Shown here in pieces: positions 11,737 to 21,180 of a DNA stretch of 64,000 nt. Position numbers and translations under genes: made by a program. The first letter of the stretch is position 1, and each line of letters starts with the position of its first letter. The notes under the pieces were generated by a model. The model was not told where the DNA came from and did no database searches. It saw nothing but the letters and a program-made list of their open reading frames with translations. Source of the DNA: Eutreptiella sp. 'Long Island Sound 2002'. Its lineage: Eukaryota; Euglenozoa; Euglenophyceae; Eutreptiales; Eutreptiaceae. The DNA lies in assembly GCA_964036045.1 (NCBI GenBank), contig OZ038380.1, positions 120,623,199 to 120,687,198 of the forward strand, given 5' to 3'.

Positions 11737-11738
11737 TA
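11737..11738. repeat. TA duplication, left flank of element 2
   Basis: TA precedes TGGGGTGCAGCC here and follows the other terminus at 18602-18603. In the uninterrupted copy R the same position reads GTGGTAGTCAAAGG with a single TA. Confidence 0.8.
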
Positions 11739-11929
11739 TGGGGTGCAGCCAAGGAAGGATGGCCTAGGCACCCCCCCCCCCTTCCTAGGGTTTTTCTACT
11801 CCTACACGTTACAACGGCATCCGAAGACTTTGAACACAAACACCGCACCTTCAATAGGCCTATTTTGGGTGACATTGGGTCCCGGGTTGGTGATGCCCAA
11901 TTTTTGGGTGTTTTTGGAAACCCCGTTTT

Positions 11930-12075
11930 GGGCAACAACCCCCCAGGGAACCCCCCTTCCTAGCCAGGAAGGGGGGTTCCTAGGGAGGTTCCTGGGCAGA
12001 AACCCCCCCCTTCCTAGACCCCTTCCTGGGTAGGAACCCCCCTTCCTAGACCCTTCCTATGACCCTTCCTGTCCA
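11930..12075. repeat. AGGAACCCCCCTTCCT palindromic cluster 1
   Basis: Seven or so copies of AGGAACCCCCCTTCCT in both orientations between the left terminus of element 2 and the end of gene B. The preceding stretch 11777-11930 contains no gene. Confidence 0.8.
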
Positions 12076-12089
12076 GAGGCAATGGCACA

Positions 12090-13800
12090 GAAATCCGTTC
12101 GCTGGGGCTTGAATCGCATTGTGCCACCGCATTGATGTCGTCACTGGTCCACATGCCGCTTGCGTCGCTGACAACGGCCGCACCGCGGCCTTGCCGCGCC
12201 TCGTACAATTGCAAACCGACGCTCAGCGCGTCGGTGGGCACCACGTGCCTCATTCCGAGGCGTGTGATGCGGGGTCGCCGAAGACACCAACCGCGCATCG
12301 AGGTATTGAGATGCCGCTTGAACGGTGGGTTTCTGTATTCTATCGGATTACTGCTAAACATTTACAAACTCCCAAAGCGACGCGCAAAACATGCGCTGTG
12401 AACACATGCCCAATGTACCCAAGGGGTTACACCGCATTGCAATTTACCCCAACACTCCCCTAAGCGGTCACTCGCGGACTCCAATTCCTTGAGTTCAGCC
12501 TGTGTTAGCCAATCCCTTTTGCGCCATAGTGCGTGCATTCGATGCATGGATAATAACACATGCTTCATCAATAGGAAAAATTTAACGCCACCAAAGGCCA
12601 CGTCGAGTAGGTTGTCCCGCAATACGGCCACAACTCGGCCATATAATGCACTGTTCTCAAAAAACATTTTGCCACCTGTTATATCAAATTTTCCGGCCTT
12701 GGTTGGCCGGGGAGCCAACCGCTCAGCATGCGGAACATTTTTCACCTCATCCAAAAGCTTGTGAAGCTCCAAAACAAAAGCCTTCCCTGCGTCCCTTGCG
12801 TCACGGGCAACGTCGGGTGCACCGTTTTCAATCAAATCTTTCAATGTTTCATTGACTTGCTTAACAATTGCGTTCGCAATACGACATGAGCCATGCTCCA
12901 CGTCACCAACACGGTTGCATGGTCCAATTGCCTGCAAAAATGAGCCCCACCTGCATTGGGCCGGTACAGAATTGGCACGTGCCAAGGAATCAATGCAATG
13001 GCAGCCTACCCAACATTTCCCCTTGTGATAATTGGCCGAAAGCATGGCTTTGCCATCTCTTGTCAACGCACGTACACTCGGGATGCGATTCCCCAAGTGC
13101 CAAACATCCACAATGGACAAAACATCCAAAACATCCTGATTAAGGTTTGCCTTAATGTCAATGGCCCGGAGACAATGCGTGCCATCCGGTCCGTCAAGCG
13201 CCCACCACGTCGCCTAGCGTCGCACGTCGCCTGCAGCTGCTACACCCTCTGACCAAACGGTCACGTGGACGTCGCACGTGGTGGCCGAGGTCTGCCACAG
13301 CGGTGTGGCATCTGCGCAAATGATAATCAAAAGCCGGTCTTGACGAGGGATGTTAAAGGTACCGCACGCCCTACTCAACGTCAGCTGGCTTTGCACTACT
13401 TCAAGCAGTGGACCCCGATGAAACCTCTAGGGCCGTTGCGACATATGGCAGCACTTGGCTGCGCCCCTCCATTAATTCCCTTCGTGTACAATTGCGCTCC
13501 AATTTTAACATGTTGCGCGTGGAGAGGCTCGTTTGGTGTGCCGTTTGCAAAACTTTGATCACTTCCTCGGAGACATGCTGTTCGCGCACCTCGTGGTTGT
13601 TGGACTCCATCAGTATACCGTTGCCGGTTGTGCGCACAACGATGTCGTCATCTCCAAGCAGAGTGCCCACAACGTCGCGAATGTATTTTCGTTTCTGTCG
13701 CCGTGCATCAACCTCCAAATCCCAATACGGGGTCACTCGAACGACACTGCCAAGGAAATTTGAAACGGCCTTTTGTATTACATTTAAAATGGAAGCCTGC
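12090..13800 (-). pseudogene. Gene B of element 2: candidate transposase of unrecognised family
   Basis: Blocks read in order on the minus strand: KAVSNFLGSVVRVTPYWDLE to about 13400; RLLIIICADATPLWQTSAT (about 13350-13280); LSIVDVWHLGNRIPSVRA (about 13125-13060); a long helical region; WVHWACVHSACFARRFGSL; TAA near 12361; FSSNPIEYRNPPFK and SMRGWCLRRPRITR (about 12355-12260). Asp in ADATPL, Asp in VDVWH and Glu in NPIEYR could form a DDE triad, and a DVWH motif occurs in some eukaryotic transposases (for example Kolobok/THAP-type), but this assignment is inference. A diverged copy at 44850-45441 conserves SMRG-CLRRPR. The TAA falls where that copy has a Tyr codon, so it is a genuine nonsense change. 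Further frame changes at about 13400 and 13210 mark it as decayed or intron-containing. Confidence 0.5.
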
Positions 13801-13819
13801 CAAGAACTGTGAGGGCACC

Positions 13820-14060
13820 ATGTGCACAGGAAGTACCACAGGAACCCCACAGGAACCCCCTTCCTACACAGGAACCCCCCCCCTTTCCGGCCAGGAACTG
13901 TCCCAGGAACCCCACAGGAACCCCCTTCCTGTACAGGAAGACCCTTCCTGGACCCTTCCTGGGTCCCTTCCTGCACAGGAACCCCCCCTTCCTGCACAAG
14001 AACCCCCTTCCTGTACCCCTTCCTAGACACTTTCGGCACAGCAACCCCCCCCCTTCCTAA
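13820..14060. repeat. AGGAACCCCCCTTCCT palindromic cluster 2
   Basis: About a dozen copies of AGGAACCCC and CCTTCCTG units upstream of gene B. Similar clusters lie at every gap between coding blocks of element 2, which suggests intron or spacer minisatellites. Confidence 0.85.
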
Positions 14061-14630
14061 ACCTGGTGTTTCGGTGTACTGCCCCATCGGTTGCCCCGAT
14101 CCTTACACCGCTGTTACAACGGGGCATTGCAACCACACATGCCATGCAACTGCGTCCATGCTTGGAGAGCTTGGGAATCTCGGTGGTACCTCCAAGGGTG
14201 AAGCTATGTGAAGCACCCCGCTCGTGGCACCACCTTACGCGCCCTGCGCACGACGTGACTACTATCCTGCGCGATTGTCGCGCACAAAATAAGATAAGGG
14301 TTAGATATGCGTTAGGGTTACGCCAAAAAGGATTATGGGTTATAAGGGTTATGGGTTAAGGTGTGTATTTTTTTGCGCACCGCGTCGCACAACCCTTGGC
14401 GGGTTTGCACAGCCATGCATGCATGCGTGCAATCTTTGGAGTGGCCTTGTCACAAAACACGTGTGCTGCAACCAACGGGACGCAACTCCCTCGCAATGTG
14501 CCACCAAGGGTTGTCTCTCCACGTCTCATGCCCACACAGGTTGGCAGAACCCGAGCACCCCTCAACAGCCACCAGGCCAGAGGGACACTTGGGATCCTTG
14601 CGCTCTCATCGCCACCGTGCCTCGCCACTC
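14061..14630. other. Non-coding spacer in element 2
   Basis: No gene supported. A short stretch at 14285-14360 contains degenerate GGGTTA-type strings (GTTAGGGTTACG, TATAAGGGTTATGGG). Small open frames on both strands have no block-like conservation with the 44-49 kb homologous region. Confidence 0.4.
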
Positions 14631-14634
14631 CTCA

Positions 14635-15765
14635 TCACTTGCTGGGGCTGGGGCCCTGGCCGTACGTCCGGTCGAGGATGCTCACCGCCCGGTCACATTC
14701 CGCAGCTTTCTCCCGCAGCAGAGACTCGGCCTTGACCCTGCCTGCCTGCGCCTCGCGCGCTGCATCCTCAGCAGCCTCCAACCGGTCTTCTGGGGCAATC
14801 AGTCGTGCCTGCATACTTGCAATGGTTGCCCTCGTGCTTGACAACCTGTTCCCGTGCTTCGCGCTCCTTCTTGGTTGCCTGCTCCGTGGCCCCCTCTGCG
14901 CGGGTCTTGCCGCCACTTGCCATCGCCTTCTCAACGGCATCAGGCAACACCTCCTTCAACGCCGTGCGCGGGACCTCCTGCAACCCAGGTGCCAGCTGCG
15001 TGATCACTGTCCCCGTGGCCATTGCCATGGGACTTGCCAGCCCTGGACCGCCTGGTACGCGCCGCTTGGAGGGGGAGTCGGTGATGACGGTCCTATGGGC
15101 ACGACGCTTCACGGAACCTGCGCTGCCCTGTCTGATTGCTCGGGCTTGACCTCGGCCCCAGGTTGCTGCCACAGTGGTTGTGTATCTGCCTCCCTGCCGG
15201 GCTTCTTCTTCACGTGTGAGCGTCCACCCAATTGACCCTGTTCTTGCCGCTTGCGATACTTCTCCAGCCACTCGTCAACCGCGTTGTGCACCTAAATGGG
15301 GACAACGTCATCCAAACCCGTCAGCCTTGCCAGACTCTTCAGCGTCTTGAAGCTGGTCTGCTCGCTGTACACCAAGAAAGACCATGTGTTGCTGGCCTTG
15401 GCATGGCCAACAAGGCACAAGTACTGCGCAACGTAGTACGTCTTGCCATGTCCTGCATGCCCCTGGGGCAGCTCGGCGAGATTGTCCGTACATGCCACTG
15501 GCAACCGCAGTTGCAGGGCCGTGGCCGCCTTCCCCTTCCGGACGGTCAGTGTGCAGTCGCGATATCAGAACGTGCCCGCTTGCAGGGTCACAGGACTGTG
15601 CATGTCTGCCATGGTCAGCCTTGATTGCAACACCCATGTCGGAGGGTCTTGAAGACTTGGTGCTCGCCCATCCACGGTCCGCGCAGCCTCCGATGGTGCC
15701 ACTGGCAGTGGGGCTGCCCGTTCCTCCTCATCGACGGACTTCAAGACCAGCCGTGGGTACACGTC
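14635..15765 (-). pseudogene. Gene D of element 2: coiled-coil protein, frame-disrupted
   Basis: Minus-strand blocks: YPRLVLKSVDEEERAAPL to AGTF then TGA (about 15565); YRDCTLTVRKGK; GHGKTYYVAQYLCLVGHA; TWSFLVYSEQTSFKTLKSLA; PI then TAG (15292-15294, where CCCATTTAG could instead be an acceptor); AVDEWLEKYRKRQEQGQLGG; a Ser/Arg/Lys-rich part (SVKRRAHRT, SPSKRR); and a coiled coil near 14830-14650 (RLEAAEDAAREAQAGRV, LLREKAAECDRA). The D' region at 47790-48990 has the same order: a beta-rich first half, a Q/R/K helix ending LGKVGG, a basic linker and a terminal coiled coil. Function unknown; the basic linker and coiled coil would fit a DNA-associated accessory protein. Confidence 0.45.
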
Positions 15766-15819
15766 GACATCCGCCTGAAGAGAAGTACGGGAAACACCAT
15801 CGACGAAAGGGGACAGGAA

Positions 15820-16075
15820 TTGGTCCAGGAAGGGAGTTCCTGCGCAGAAAGGGGGGAGGGTTCCTGTGCAGGAAGGGTCCAGGAAGGGTCTAGGAAGGGG
15901 TCGAGGAAGGGGGGTTCCTGTGCAGGAAGGTGGGGGGGGTTCCTGTGCACGAAGGGGGTTCCTGGGGGGTTCCTGGGATGGTTCTTGTGCAGGAAGGGGG
16001 GGGGTTCCTGTGCAGGATGGGGGTTCCTAGGGGGTTCCTGGGACAGTTCCTGTGCAGGAAGGGGGGGGGGGTGCG
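15820..16075. repeat. AGGAACCCCCCTTCCT palindromic cluster 3
   Basis: Mostly in the GGTTCCT-AGGAAGG orientation, 12 or more units, between gene D and the exon block ending at 16258. Confidence 0.85.
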
Positions 16076-16255
16076 TGAGTGGCATGCACATGCCACAGCC
16101 CACACACGGTGCCTAGTTGAAGCCCTCAAACATCCCTCCCCTTGCATTGCCACTGCCGCTCACCCTTGGCAAGCAGTACTGACCATACATTTGCCCCATT
16201 GCATTGTGAACCCCTCCAACCAAAGGCCGTGCGATTCAAAGGGGACAGAGTGTCA

Positions 16256-16900
16256 ACCTACTGGCATGCACACCAAAAGGATTGCTCTTGTGCCACCTTG
16301 GTGTTGCGAACGATCGCTCCGGCGGCCATCAACAAGCTCGGGTCCACGGGTCTGGGCTCGGCTGGTGCTTTCTCCATCCCGTATACCAAAATGTCACTGC
16401 TCTCCTCGGTACCCCGGGTGAATCCTCCAAAGTGGCCGTTCACCACCACCAGCATGCTCCCAGGCGGCGTAACCAACAAGGCGTGGTGTTCCGATCTCGG
16501 CCAGGGCAGCCAGTCGCGCTCGTGTGCATGCCCCACCAGTGGGCGGTCCTCCGCCTTGGGGTTGTGTCATCGGGAATCACATGTGGTGCGGGCGCTGCCT
16601 CGTAATGCCCGGTGTAAAGCGTCGTCCCATCCGACGGAATCAAACAAGTCACCATGTGCTGCAGGGCAAGGACACGACTCGGATCAGCGGCCTCGGCATT
16701 CCCCGGATCGGATGTTGTTGCTGCTACTGCTTTAGTGTCGCACTTTCTGCACTCGATCCCAGTGTGATTGCGGCAAAGGACTTGCACTCCACACCCAAAG
16801 CACTTCTCACTTGTCGGCTTCCGGCGGCATCCGTGGACTCCACAACTGACAGCGACCTTGTGCGCCCAGAACGGAGGCGTGATGGCGTGGGTGGTGGCGT
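16256..16900 (-). CDS. Cys/His-rich (zinc-binding-like) part of gene E, element 2
   Basis: A minus-strand block reads VSCGVHGCRRKPTSEKCF, then CGVQVLCRNHTGIECRKCD. The Cys/His pairs at regular spacing fit a small cross-brace zinc module, B-box or RING-like. A following block (about 16536-16258) reads HALLVTPPGSMLVVVNGHFGG and DILVYGMEKAP and ends in a stop after SFWCACQ. The blocks lie in different frames from each other and from the oxygenase-like block upstream, so introns or frameshifts must separate them. They probably belong to the same protein as 16724-17401. The function of the zinc module is inferred from spacing only. Confidence 0.4.
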
Positions 16901-17401
16901 AGGACACGGTGTGCGTCGACAACGCACAGAACCCAATAATACGACGCGACCCGGGTTCGCAGCCAATGGCAGGCCGCCTCCTTCATGCACCACCGTCGAG
17001 AAGATCACCCACAGGGAACCCCTTCTCATCGCCATAGGGTGGATGATCCAAGGCCGAGGGAAGGCACGGGCAGATATGGCGACGAACTGCGCACAATTCT
17101 CATCATCAAGGATTTCCATCGAGAGAGCACAGAACAGTGAGAGGGCAATGCCATCTACAGGAAGTGACGCTGCTGGGAAATCTCGGTGCGGCAGTTGGCG
17201 AACGTGGGTGATGGACTCGATGTACCCTTGCGTTATGACGTGCAGCGTCTTGCCCAAGATCGCCTCCAACTTGGCCTTCACCCGCGTCACCATGGCCGAC
17301 GGGCGCGGCAGGTCCCAAAGCTGGATGTGTTCCTCCCCATCCGGATGTTTGGACATGTCCTCCGGCTTCCCCCACACCATCTTACGGTCCGGCGGCACCT
17401 G
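16750..17401 (-). CDS. 2-oxoglutarate/Fe(II) oxygenase-like domain of gene E, element 2
   Basis: A frame preceded by the acceptor GCCGAGCTCAG reads VPPDRKMVWGKPED and then an oxygenase-like core: HVRQLPHRDFP (HxD), DGIALSLFCALSME, CAQFVAISARAF, MRRGSLWVIFSTVVHEGGG (distal His) and GRVVLLGSV (Arg 13 residues after the His). The order HxD, about 80 residues, His, 10-14 residues, Arg with the G-S-L-W-V-F strand is characteristic of the double-stranded beta-helix 2OG-Fe(II) superfamily. Some eukaryotic transposons (KDZ elements carrying TET/JBP genes) are known to encode such enzymes on nucleic-acid substrates. Whether this one acts on DNA is not shown. No clear homologue is visible in the 44-49 kb region. 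Confidence 0.55.
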
Positions 17402-17449
17402 AGCTCGGCCAGCAACTGGGCGGTTGTGGTTGAAGATCCGGGCCCAACG

Positions 17450-18270
17450 CTACTCGGCGATCGCCACTGCCTCCTTGTGCGCCTCATCCACCTCATACTC
17501 CGCAAAAAAACTCCGGATGAACAAGTGCTGCAGGCTGGCAAGGTGACCGGGGTCGTTGGTCACGGCAGTGGTGCAGTCACTCGGCAGCTCCAAGAGCGGA
17601 TCATCGTGCACGACAAACAGCGGTGTGGAGGTGACGGGGAGGGCAAGTAGCCCGCTGCCCGCATACGCACTCGGCACGGTGAGCCCGGGGCCGTCGCTGT
17701 CCCTTTCCCACGCTGAGCGATTGGAGAGCGAGTAGATGGGCAGGGTCTCCTCACCGGATTGCCGTGGGTCGAAGAGGAAGAGCTTCCGCCTGGCTGCCTC
17801 CTTGTGCCACCCCTCCTTGGCGAAAGTGGCAGGCTTGCGCTTCGTGGAAGCGAAGCGGAGGGTGGTGGGCGGCTCGGCATCCACAGGGTGGGCAGCCATG
17901 TAATGGCTGTTGATCCGGGCGTGGTCGTGGGGCAGGCGGGTGGACAGGGACTCCAGCAAGCAGGAGTAGTCCGCTCCGCTATGCCGCACGTGGAAAGCGG
18001 TGATCTCCGGGTTGCAGCGCGACGTCACTGCAATGAGGTTTGAGAGGGCACAGGGGTCCCTGTCGCGGAGGATGGACTTGGTGATGCGCACCCGGCCGAT
18101 GCTCGTGCCCGGCGGCCAAGTCACGGGGGAGTTGGTTGCGATGGCCGTGTTGTGGAACGTCTGCCCCTCCGGAAGGGAGCAACCACGTGTACCGGCCGGG
18201 CCTGTGACGGCCGTCATCCAATCCCAAGCGAACGGATAGGCAGATATCGCAAAAACCAGGCTGCCTTTGA
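17450..18270 (-). CDS. Gene C of element 2: conserved unknown protein
   Basis: Open on the minus strand from about 18270 (AISAYPFAWDWMTAV, GPAGTRGCSLPEG, PPGTSIGRVRITKSI, CALSNLIAVTSRCNPE, SRLNSHY-type region) to YEVDEAHKEAVAIAE and a TAG at 17450. A diverged copy at 45491-46186 shares GTRG, PPGT-I-R-R-I, CAL and NPE at the same spacing, so the frame is real. After the TAG the same frame stays open (RWARIFNHNRPVAG) into the oxygenase-like block. Either the TAG is spanned by a 70-80-base intron (donor near 17475, acceptor 17402), or C and E form one gene with a nonsense codon. No family recognised. Confidence 0.5.
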
Positions 18271-18430
18271 GGGGCAGGAAGGGCCATAGGAAGGGGGGTT
18301 CCTGGCCGGGAAGGGGGGGGTTCCTGGCCAGGAAGGGGTCTAGGAAGGGTCTAGGAAGGGGGGTTCCTACCAGGTTGGGGTCCAAGAAGGGTGCAGGAAG
18401 GGTCCAGGAAGGGGTTCCTAGGGGGGTTAG
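18265..18430. repeat. AGGAACCCCCCTTCCT palindromic cluster 4
   Basis: Upstream of gene C and extending to the right terminus region. The equivalent position upstream of the diverged gene C' (46200-46370) is also filled with a GGAACCCC minisatellite, but a different one. 18431-18560 holds no gene. Confidence 0.8.
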
Positions 18431-18601
18431 TGCCCGAAAAAAGTTGACTCCCTTGGTCCGACACCGGGGTCGTGATAGTTCCTATACGCTGGTTTTTGAC
18501 CCCCCAAACACCCCCCATAAGTGTGGTCCGTTACTTTAGCGGTGCACTACCATGTCATTTGGAGGGGGGTTCCTAGGCCACCCTTCCTTGGCTACACCCC
18601 A

Positions 18602-18603
18602 TA
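18602..18603. repeat. TA duplication, right flank of element 2
   Basis: Partner of 11737-11738. Confidence 0.8.
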
Positions 18604-18613
18604 GACAAAGGAA

Positions 18614-18617
18614 TATA
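18614..18617. repeat. TATA target-site duplication, right flank of element 1 (copy L)
   Basis: Partner of 3937-3940, immediately after AGACAAAGGAA. Confidence 0.7.
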
Positions 18618-19339
18618 GTGCCAGCAATTTTGCAAATACGTTTGAAACTCAAACGTTCAATATTCTTATCATTGCACACCGCACTGGGTTGCGGGCCGAT
18701 ACATTATCCAAATTGAGGCGAGATTCATTCAAGGTAGGGGTTTTGAGCGACGGTCAAAACTTCATGGAACCCATCATGGGCACCATGAAAAATCTGCCAG
18801 CGACCCTGGATAATGTTACAAAGGCCCTCTTCCGACAACAAGTTATTGAGTGCATTGATCCTCGGGTGTGTGCAATTGCATCATTTGAGCGGCAATGCAA
18901 GCTTCTTGATTTGGCACCCTCATGTGACAAGAATATGTTGTTTCGGACAGCACGATATACTATGCCCACCCTTGGTATGAAGGGGACACGTGATGATACC
19001 TACCGCGGGGTTTACACATGGGTGAGTAGAATCGTCTCCCGACTGGTAACATTCAAAGATATTGCCAGACGGGTGGTGATGACGAAATTGCCTAATGACG
19101 CTACGATTAGCAATGCGGATGTTGCCAAGTACGTAGCAGTGAAGGAAGCGTGCCTTGCTGTCTACCACCGGACCAATAAAGCCAAGGTAGCACACACGGC
19201 CGCCTCCATTCTTAGTAAAGTGGATTGTCCACAACCTCGTGCACAGCCAGCCCTCAAAGCGGGCAATGAGAAAGATGATGCCAAGGCGGAACAAATGAAG
19301 GCCAATCATGTGAAAAATGGAGGAAATGAGTCAACCTAA
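18618..19339 (+). pseudogene. 3' part of a tyrosine recombinase (Crypton-like), cut by element 1
   Basis: Open from the element 1 boundary to the TAA at 19337-19339. SNFANTFETQTFNILIIAHR and TGLRADTLSKLRRDSF match the box I region of tyrosine recombinases (catalytic Arg in TGLR). TFKDIARRVVMTKL, ISNADVAKYVAVKEA and LAVYHRTN match box II and the Tyr nucleophile region of Crypton-type enzymes, with Y in VYHRTN as candidate nucleophile. The canonical HxxR of box II looks altered (KDIARR). Other features are a Lys-rich tail (NEKDDAKAEQMKANHVK) and flanking CCGGGTTATA repeats at 19856-19990. Collapsing the TATA duplication joins it to 3325-3936 with a one-base frame difference, so the gene was damaged in addition to being split. 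Confidence 0.6.
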
Positions 19340-19855
19340 GGTGGAAATAAGGAACAGAGTTGGAGCAGGAAATCTCTGTCATCTCAGAGGTCTTGTTGAA
19401 TGTATCTACTGATGTTCTTGAGGTTCTTGATAGCTCCGAAGAGGATGATTGGCCGTGGACCCAACTTAGTGAGAGGGCTCCTAGCCATCGTACGCCAGAA
19501 GGTAGGGAAGGTCTAACTCATCCACCGCGGTTTGGGTCGTGGGCATGTGATGGATGCAATAAGGCCATGTAGGCCCAGTGTGTTGCAACATTCTTTGGCA
19601 ATTGCCTGGATTCTTCGCTATTTTTTCGATTTCGGCTGAAAGAGACCGGTACCATACTTTGTTTGCAAGCGTAAAAGAGAGTGGCACCAAAGCATGGAAC
19701 GTACCTTACTACCAATGGCACATGATTTGCTGTTGTTGTGTTGATGTTGCACATGGGCGCGATCAAAAGGCCCATCCCGAGGGTGTCAGGGTGGAGACAA
19801 CAAGGGATGGGCAAGGGGGCAAGAATCGGAAACAATAGCAAGCTCTCCGTGGATA
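19340..19855. other. 3' region of the recombinase element
   Basis: A short plus frame (about 19357-19572, STDVLEVLDSSEEDDWPW) may be a small acidic protein or a tail exon. The rest shows no gene. Confidence 0.3.
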
Positions 19856-19990
19856 CATAACCCGGACTCTTAGGTATGAGTTTCCGGGTCTCCATAACCC
19901 GGACTTAGAAACCGAGTGTTATAACCCGGAACTCCGACCGCGTTCGGGTTATATAACCCGGAGCTTGGTCCGAGTTCCGGGTTACACACC
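19856..19990. repeat. Palindromic CCGGGTTATA cluster, right copy
   Basis: Six or so units (ATAACCCGGACT, TCCGGGTTAT, GTTCGGGTTATATAACCC) in both orientations. Partner of 3125-3245. Confidence 0.65.
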
Positions 19991-20879
19991 CCGTTAATAT
20001 ATAAAAAGCGAAAGATGCTTCAAGTGGAAGCCGAACGAAATTTGAAGCTAAAATTTAAACGAATAAGTGATGCCCGGAGATCAATGCACACACTCTTTTG
20101 TAGGTGTTGCAGTCGATTCGTGACCAGCTATGTGTATAGCGACCTAGTCGGCTATGAGACATCAGACATCAGACTTTTATGGACCATCACCCCTAACCCC
20201 CCCCCCCCCCCCACCCCAACACCCTTTCTACCCCCCCCCCCCCCGTGTCAGACTTCGCCCCCCCCCGTGTCCCCCCCAATATCACACTTGTCCCATTGTC
20301 ACCACACCCTTGAGGTGTAGAAGTGGGTTGTGGTCTGGACCCTAGCGTCTGAAACCCAACCAGTGCTTGCAACCCCTTCAATGATGGTACGTGCCCCCCC
20401 CCCCCCCCACCCCAGCCCACCCCGTCCCATCTCTCTGACTCAAACCGATCGGGGGGCTCATATGTGACTGAAGACAAGTGGGAAAAGAATCCTGATGTCT
20501 GGCCCAAGCAACCTCACCTGAGCTAATCGGGTCAGTTTTGCTGGTGGGGTGGGTGGGTGGGGGTTCATCGGGTTGGGCCGGAACTGTGGAGAGGGGGGGT
20601 AGTGGGTTTCGAGCACGGCACAGCACAACACGGCACAACACAGCACATCACAGCACATCACGGCACACCACAGCACAGCACAACATACGGCATAGCACAG
20701 CATATTACAGCACAACACAGCACAACACAGCCCCTACGGCCGCCCAAGAGAGCCTCCCTCCCTCCCTCCCTCCTTCCCTCCCCTCCCTCCCTCCCTCCCA
20801 CCCTGTCATTTCCCTGCTTGTATGGTTGAGGTTAGGGAGGGTATGCCTATTTTTCTTTTTCAGGTTTTTTTTTTCTAGT
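19991..20879. other. Simple-repeat-rich region upstream of the ketosynthase exon
   Basis: No supported exon. Contains TTGCAGTC and GCTATGTGTATA around 20106-20138 and GACATCAGACATCAGACTTT at about 20158-20178, both recurring at 42270-42330; C runs at 20196-20245 and 20396-20409; a CACAGCACAA-type tandem repeat (about 20617-20735); and CCCT-rich sequence (20755-20815). The last part, with a poly-T tract and CTAG at 20875-20878, is most likely an intron end. Confidence 0.5.
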
Positions 20880-21180
20880 TGGTTGGCGTATGTGTTTGGG
20901 TTGGTGGGACCCTCTATGACGATTGACACTGCATGTTCATCCTCGTTGGTGGCAACGGATGCTGCATGCAAGGCCATGTATGCGCATGACTGTGAGGTGG
21001 CCGTGGCGGTGGGAGTAAACCTGCTCTTCAATTTCGAGGTGTTCATCAGCTTTCGTGCAGCCGGGATGCTATCCAGGAAAGGCCGATGTGCGACATTCTC
21101 GGATGATGCGGATGGGTATTTGCGCGAAGAGGGGTGTGGTGCGGTGTTGCTAAAGCCACTATCGAGTGCTGTGGGGGTCT
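20880..21180 (+). pseudogene. Ketosynthase exon fragment of a type I polyketide synthase
   Basis: After the acceptor TTTTCTAG the frame reads WLAYVFGLVGPSMTIDTACS, with the nucleophilic Cys in DTACSSS, then AVAVGVNLLFNFEVFISF, GMLSRKGRCATFSDDADGY and REEGCGAVLLKPLSSA. These are standard consecutive KS motifs for elongation of enzyme-bound acyl chains by Claisen condensation. About 100 residues are visible, against roughly 420 for a full KS domain. The catalytic His residues that lie further downstream are missing. The frame passes directly into satellite (VGVYSPQIFDG) and stops, so the gene is truncated by the array or its next exons lie beyond it. Confidence 0.8.

Larger units (their letters stand above)
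11739..18601 (-). mobile_element. Element 2: 6.86-kb element with 38-bp terminal inverted repeats
   Basis: Left terminus TGGGGTGCAGCCAAGGAAGG at 11739. The reverse complement of the right terminus (18601 backwards) is TGGGGTGTAGCCAAGGAAGG. The inverted match extends to about 38 bases with three mismatches. It is inserted at a TA dinucleotide 12 bases inside the 5' end of element 1. Genes read on the minus strand in the order C, E, D, B. The spaces between coding blocks are filled with AGGAACCCCCCTTCCT-type palindromic repeats. TA duplication recalls Tc1/mariner-like integration, but none of the proteins shows a clear DD(E/D) mariner core, so the superfamily is open. Confidence 0.75.
3941..18613 (-). 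mobile_element. Element 1, copy L: piggyBac-like transposon, interrupted by elements 2 and 3
   Basis: Ends are TTCCATTGTCTAC at 3941 and its complement at 18602-18613 (TAGACAAAGGAA), flanked by TATA on both sides. The genes read on the minus strand: accessory gene A (8157-11709), then the transposase (4337-7561). Removing element 2 (11739-18601 plus one TA) restores a terminus, GCGTGGTAGACAAAGGAA, that matches copy R (GCGTGGTAGTCAAAGGAA) except at one base. Removing element 3 (5810-7403) restores continuity in the transposase. Without these insertions the element is about 6.2 kb, close to copy R (6034 bp). Both genes carry frameshifts and stops, so this copy is dead. Confidence 0.8.

Noticed and set aside
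14285-14360. Interstitial telomere-like GGGTTA strings
   Set aside because: Only a few degenerate, unevenly spaced matches; not a tandem array.
11739-18601. Element 2 as part of element 1 (one 14.7-kb element)
   Set aside because: Copy R lacks this segment and shows the uninterrupted junction with a single TA, so it is a separate insertion.
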